From Maritimibacter sp. (GTDB taxonomy: Bacteria; Pseudomonadota; Alphaproteobacteria; Rhodobacterales; Rhodobacteraceae), in the NCBI GenBank assembly GCA_020441225.1, contig JAGRMP010000305.1:1-5447 (forward strand): DNA of 5,447 bases, written 5' to 3'. The stretch's first letter is position 1. Every line of letters begins with the position of its first letter. A program made the position numbers and the translations under genes. Below the pieces are notes generated by a model that was not told the DNA's origin, searched no databases, and worked only from the letters and a program-made list of their open reading frames with translations. This document shows positions 4,190 through 5,447 of the stretch, in pieces.

Positions 4190-5122
4190 ATGGCAAACCA
4201 CGTCACCGCCGCCTGGGCGCTGTGTATCGCGGCCTGTGCAGGGAGCGCGGCCGCGCAGGACGATACGCCGCCGACCGCGGCCGATACCCAGGTCGGACGG
4301 ATGCTCGAAGCGCCGGTCAACACCCTGCCGGTGGAGCAGAAGTTCTGGTGGTCGGACGCGTGGTTCGACCGCGGCGTGCTCGACGTGCCGGTGAACCACG
4401 CGGTCGTCGAACGCGCGCTGTCTTACGTGAACCCCGAGGATGGCACCGAGGTGCCCGCACGGCTCTACCGCCCCGAGGGCGACGGACAATACCCCGGTGT
4501 CCTGTTTCAGCACGGACGCCGCGGGCTCGACGAATTCGTTCAGCGCCTCGCCGTGCGGATCGCGGCGCGCGGCTTCGTCGTGCTGGCGCCCGACGTCTAC
4601 ACCGCACGCTTCGTCGAGCCGTTTCCGCTCGAACACGATCCGGCGATGGAGGGCGATGTCGCCGCGGGGGTGGATGTGCTGCTGGCGCTGCCGGACGTGT
4701 CGTCCGAGAAGATCTGCCTCGTGTCGCACACGCGCGGCGGTTTCTACACGCTCCGTGTCGCGGTCGACCGGGCGCGCCAGGACGACGCCGTCGCCTGCTA
4801 TGTCTCGTTCTACCCGCATTGGCAGGACCCGAACGCGACCGAGCCGGAACAGGTCTACCGCTACCACCCCGACGTGGATCAGCTGGCCATCCCGACGCTG
4901 GTCTTCATCGGCGAATACGAGCAATACCAGCGCCGCCGCTCGATCGAGACTGCCGTGGCCTTCATGAAACAGGCGGGCCGGGACGTGCGGCTGATCGTCT
5001 ACCCGGGCGTGGGCCGCGGGTTCGACTTCCGTAATCCGAGTGTCCGGACCTTCGCCGATGACCTCGCGACGAAGGATTCGAACCAGAGGACCGCGGCCTT
5101 CCTGCGGGCGCATCTGGAATAG
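4190..5122 (+). CDS. Exported dienelactone hydrolase family (alpha/beta hydrolase) protein, probable pseudoenzyme
   Basis: This 310-residue protein has an alpha/beta-hydrolase fold of dienelactone hydrolase (DLH) type. The N-terminus (MANHVTAAWALCIAACAGSA) is a signal sequence. It offers both a signal peptidase I site after A22 (AAA-QDD) and a lipobox-like IAAC ending at C16, so it is either periplasmic or a lipoprotein. Core landmarks are YRPEGDGQYPGVLFQHGRRGL (H108-G109), RGFVVLAPDVY, KICLVSHTRGG (the nucleophile elbow), IPTLVFIGEYEQY and LIVYPGVGRGFDF. By alignment with the family, the nucleophile is T181 rather than Cys/Ser, the acid is E244 rather than Asp, and the usual His is R276. Classical hydrolysis is therefore unlikely. 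ATG 4190 is supported by GGGAGG at 4177-4182. An in-frame ATG at 4163 would add MDRSKGGEA, giving the positive charges that the shorter n-region lacks, but it overlaps the promoter candidate. Fold call firm; inactivity inferred. Confidence 0.9.
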   Translation: MANHVTAAWALCIAACAGSAAAQDDTPPTAADTQVGRMLEAPVNTLPVEQKFWWSDAWFDRGVLDVPVNHAVVERALSYVNPEDGTEVPARLYRPEGDGQYPGVLFQHGRRGLDEFVQRLAVRIAARGFVVLAPDVYTARFVEPFPLEHDPAMEGDVAAGVDVLLALPDVSSEKICLVSHTRGGFYTLRVAVDRARQDDAVACYVSFYPHWQDPNATEPEQVYRYHPDVDQLAIPTLVFIGEYEQYQRRRSIETAVAFMKQAGRDVRLIVYPGVGRGFDFRNPSVRTFADDLATKDSNQRTAAFLRAHLE

Positions 5123-5148
5123 GGCGCAACGCCTGCGGCGGGCGGGGA

Positions 5149-5168
5149 AAGGCGCTTTGAAGCGCCTT
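5149..5168. terminator. Hairpin terminator, one of a bidirectional pair
   Basis: A perfect 8-bp stem AAGGCGCT/AGCGCCTT closes a TTGA loop. A residues at its left foot and T residues at its right foot let it act on transcripts from either side. It lies 26 bases after the stop codon of the hydrolase-like gene. Downstream of the minus-strand gene it would be the second hairpin met. The T tracts are short. Confidence 0.6.
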
Positions 5169-5170
5169 GA

Positions 5171-5190
5171 AAGCGGTTTCGAAACCGCTT
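5171..5190. terminator. Palindromic hairpin terminator, second of the bidirectional pair
   Basis: AAGCGGTTTCGAAACCGCTT is a perfect 20-base palindrome, which as RNA folds into an 8-bp stem with a TCGA loop. It sits 25 bases beyond the stop codon of the minus-strand oligoendopeptidase gene and two bases from the neighbouring hairpin. It likely serves termination between the two convergent genes. A perfect palindrome could also bind a dimeric protein, but the convergent position argues for termination. Confidence 0.6.
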
Positions 5191-5215
5191 CCCGCGCCCG
5201 GTTCGGCGGGCGGTC

Positions 5216-5447
5216 CTAATCCTCCATCGCCTCCAGCTCGTCGATGAAGCCGGAGATCATGCTGAGACCCTTGTCCCAGAATTTCGGGTCGCTCGCGTCG
5301 AGACCGAAGGGGGCCAGAAGCTCCTTGTGGTGCTTCGACCCGCCCGCCTTGAGCATCTCGAAATACTTCTCCTGGAAAGCCGGGTCGCCCTCTTCGTAGA
5401 CAGCATACAAAGCGTTCACGAGCCCGTCGCCGAAGGCATAGGCGTAG
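5216..5447 (-). CDS. pepF: M3 family oligoendopeptidase F, C-terminal fragment
   Basis: Only the last 76 residues are in the window; the gene runs off the right edge on the minus strand, with TAG at 5218-5216 and complete codons from 5446 down. The translation begins YAYAFGDGLVNALYAVYEEG and continues with FQEKYFEMLKAGGSKHHKEL, then LLAPFGLDASDPKFWDKGLS and a closing FIDELEAMED. This is the characteristic C-terminal helical part of PepF-type oligoendopeptidases, cytoplasmic zinc metallopeptidases that cleave short peptides. The HEXXH zinc site lies further upstream, outside the window. The Met-initiated reading from 5419 is a GTG valine inside the gene, not a start. It converges with the hydrolase-like gene, with two hairpins between. 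Confidence 0.9.
   Translation of the reverse strand, partial: YAYAFGDGLVNALYAVYEEGDPAFQEKYFEMLKAGGSKHHKELLAPFGLDASDPKFWDKGLSMISGFIDELEAMED

Noticed and set aside
3425..5113. A 562-codon open frame on the minus strand opposite the two exported-protein genes
   Set aside because: It is Arg/His/Gly-rich with no recognisable domain. It lies antisense to two genes with signal peptides, ribosome binding sites and normal codon use. Long antisense frames are expected at this G+C content.
5153..5175. Alternative pairing CGCTTT/AAAGCG between the two hairpins as an attenuator or riboswitch
   Set aside because: The alternative stem has 6 bp with an 11-base loop, is weaker than either hairpin, and lies between convergent genes where no downstream gene could be controlled.

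Overview
This window looks like ordinary chromosome from a high-GC alphaproteobacterium, most likely a member of the Rhodobacterales. The evidence is the very high G+C at third codon positions, the style of the sigma-32 and oligoendopeptidase F C-termini, the DUF4389 proteins, and TTGAC-type -35 boxes with weak -10 boxes. No mobile element, tRNA, rRNA or CRISPR array is visible. Function calls come from reading motifs, not from a database search.

Layout, left to right. Positions 3-464 hold the C-terminal half of rpoH (heat-shock sigma factor), closed by a strong intrinsic terminator at 487-511. A 17-bp tandem duplication (561-594) runs into the ribosome binding site of a Gfo/Idh/MocA sugar-type oxidoreductase (606-1595). 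A short gap then carries a good match to a sigma-32 promoter in front of a host-attachment (AtsE-like) protein gene (1673-2122). Close behind on the same strand come a DUF4389 membrane protein (2170-2544) and a YbiI-like DksA/TraR zinc-finger protein (2624-2893). A gap with an AT-rich element and a TTGACA promoter candidate precedes a second, shorter DUF4389 protein (3048-3356). After about 150 bp without a gene lies an unrecognised exported protein (3506-4123), probably starting at TTG and possibly frameshifted near its end. Next is an exported dienelactone-hydrolase-fold protein (4190-5122). Two hairpins at 5149-5190 separate it from the convergent 3' end of an M3-family oligoendopeptidase F gene on the minus strand (5216-5446).

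The genes do not form one obvious pathway. The most coherent block is 1673-3356, where two related small membrane proteins flank a DksA-like zinc-finger gene downstream of the AtsE-like gene. The sigma-32-like promoter at 1621-1649 suggests that at least the start of this block is stress-inducible, with a sigma-32 gene only about 1.2 kb upstream. The most surprising protein is the dienelactone-hydrolase homologue, whose three expected catalytic positions all appear substituted (Thr, Glu and Arg). This suggests a secreted pseudoenzyme or altered chemistry. I see no clear evidence of a wholly new multi-gene system here.
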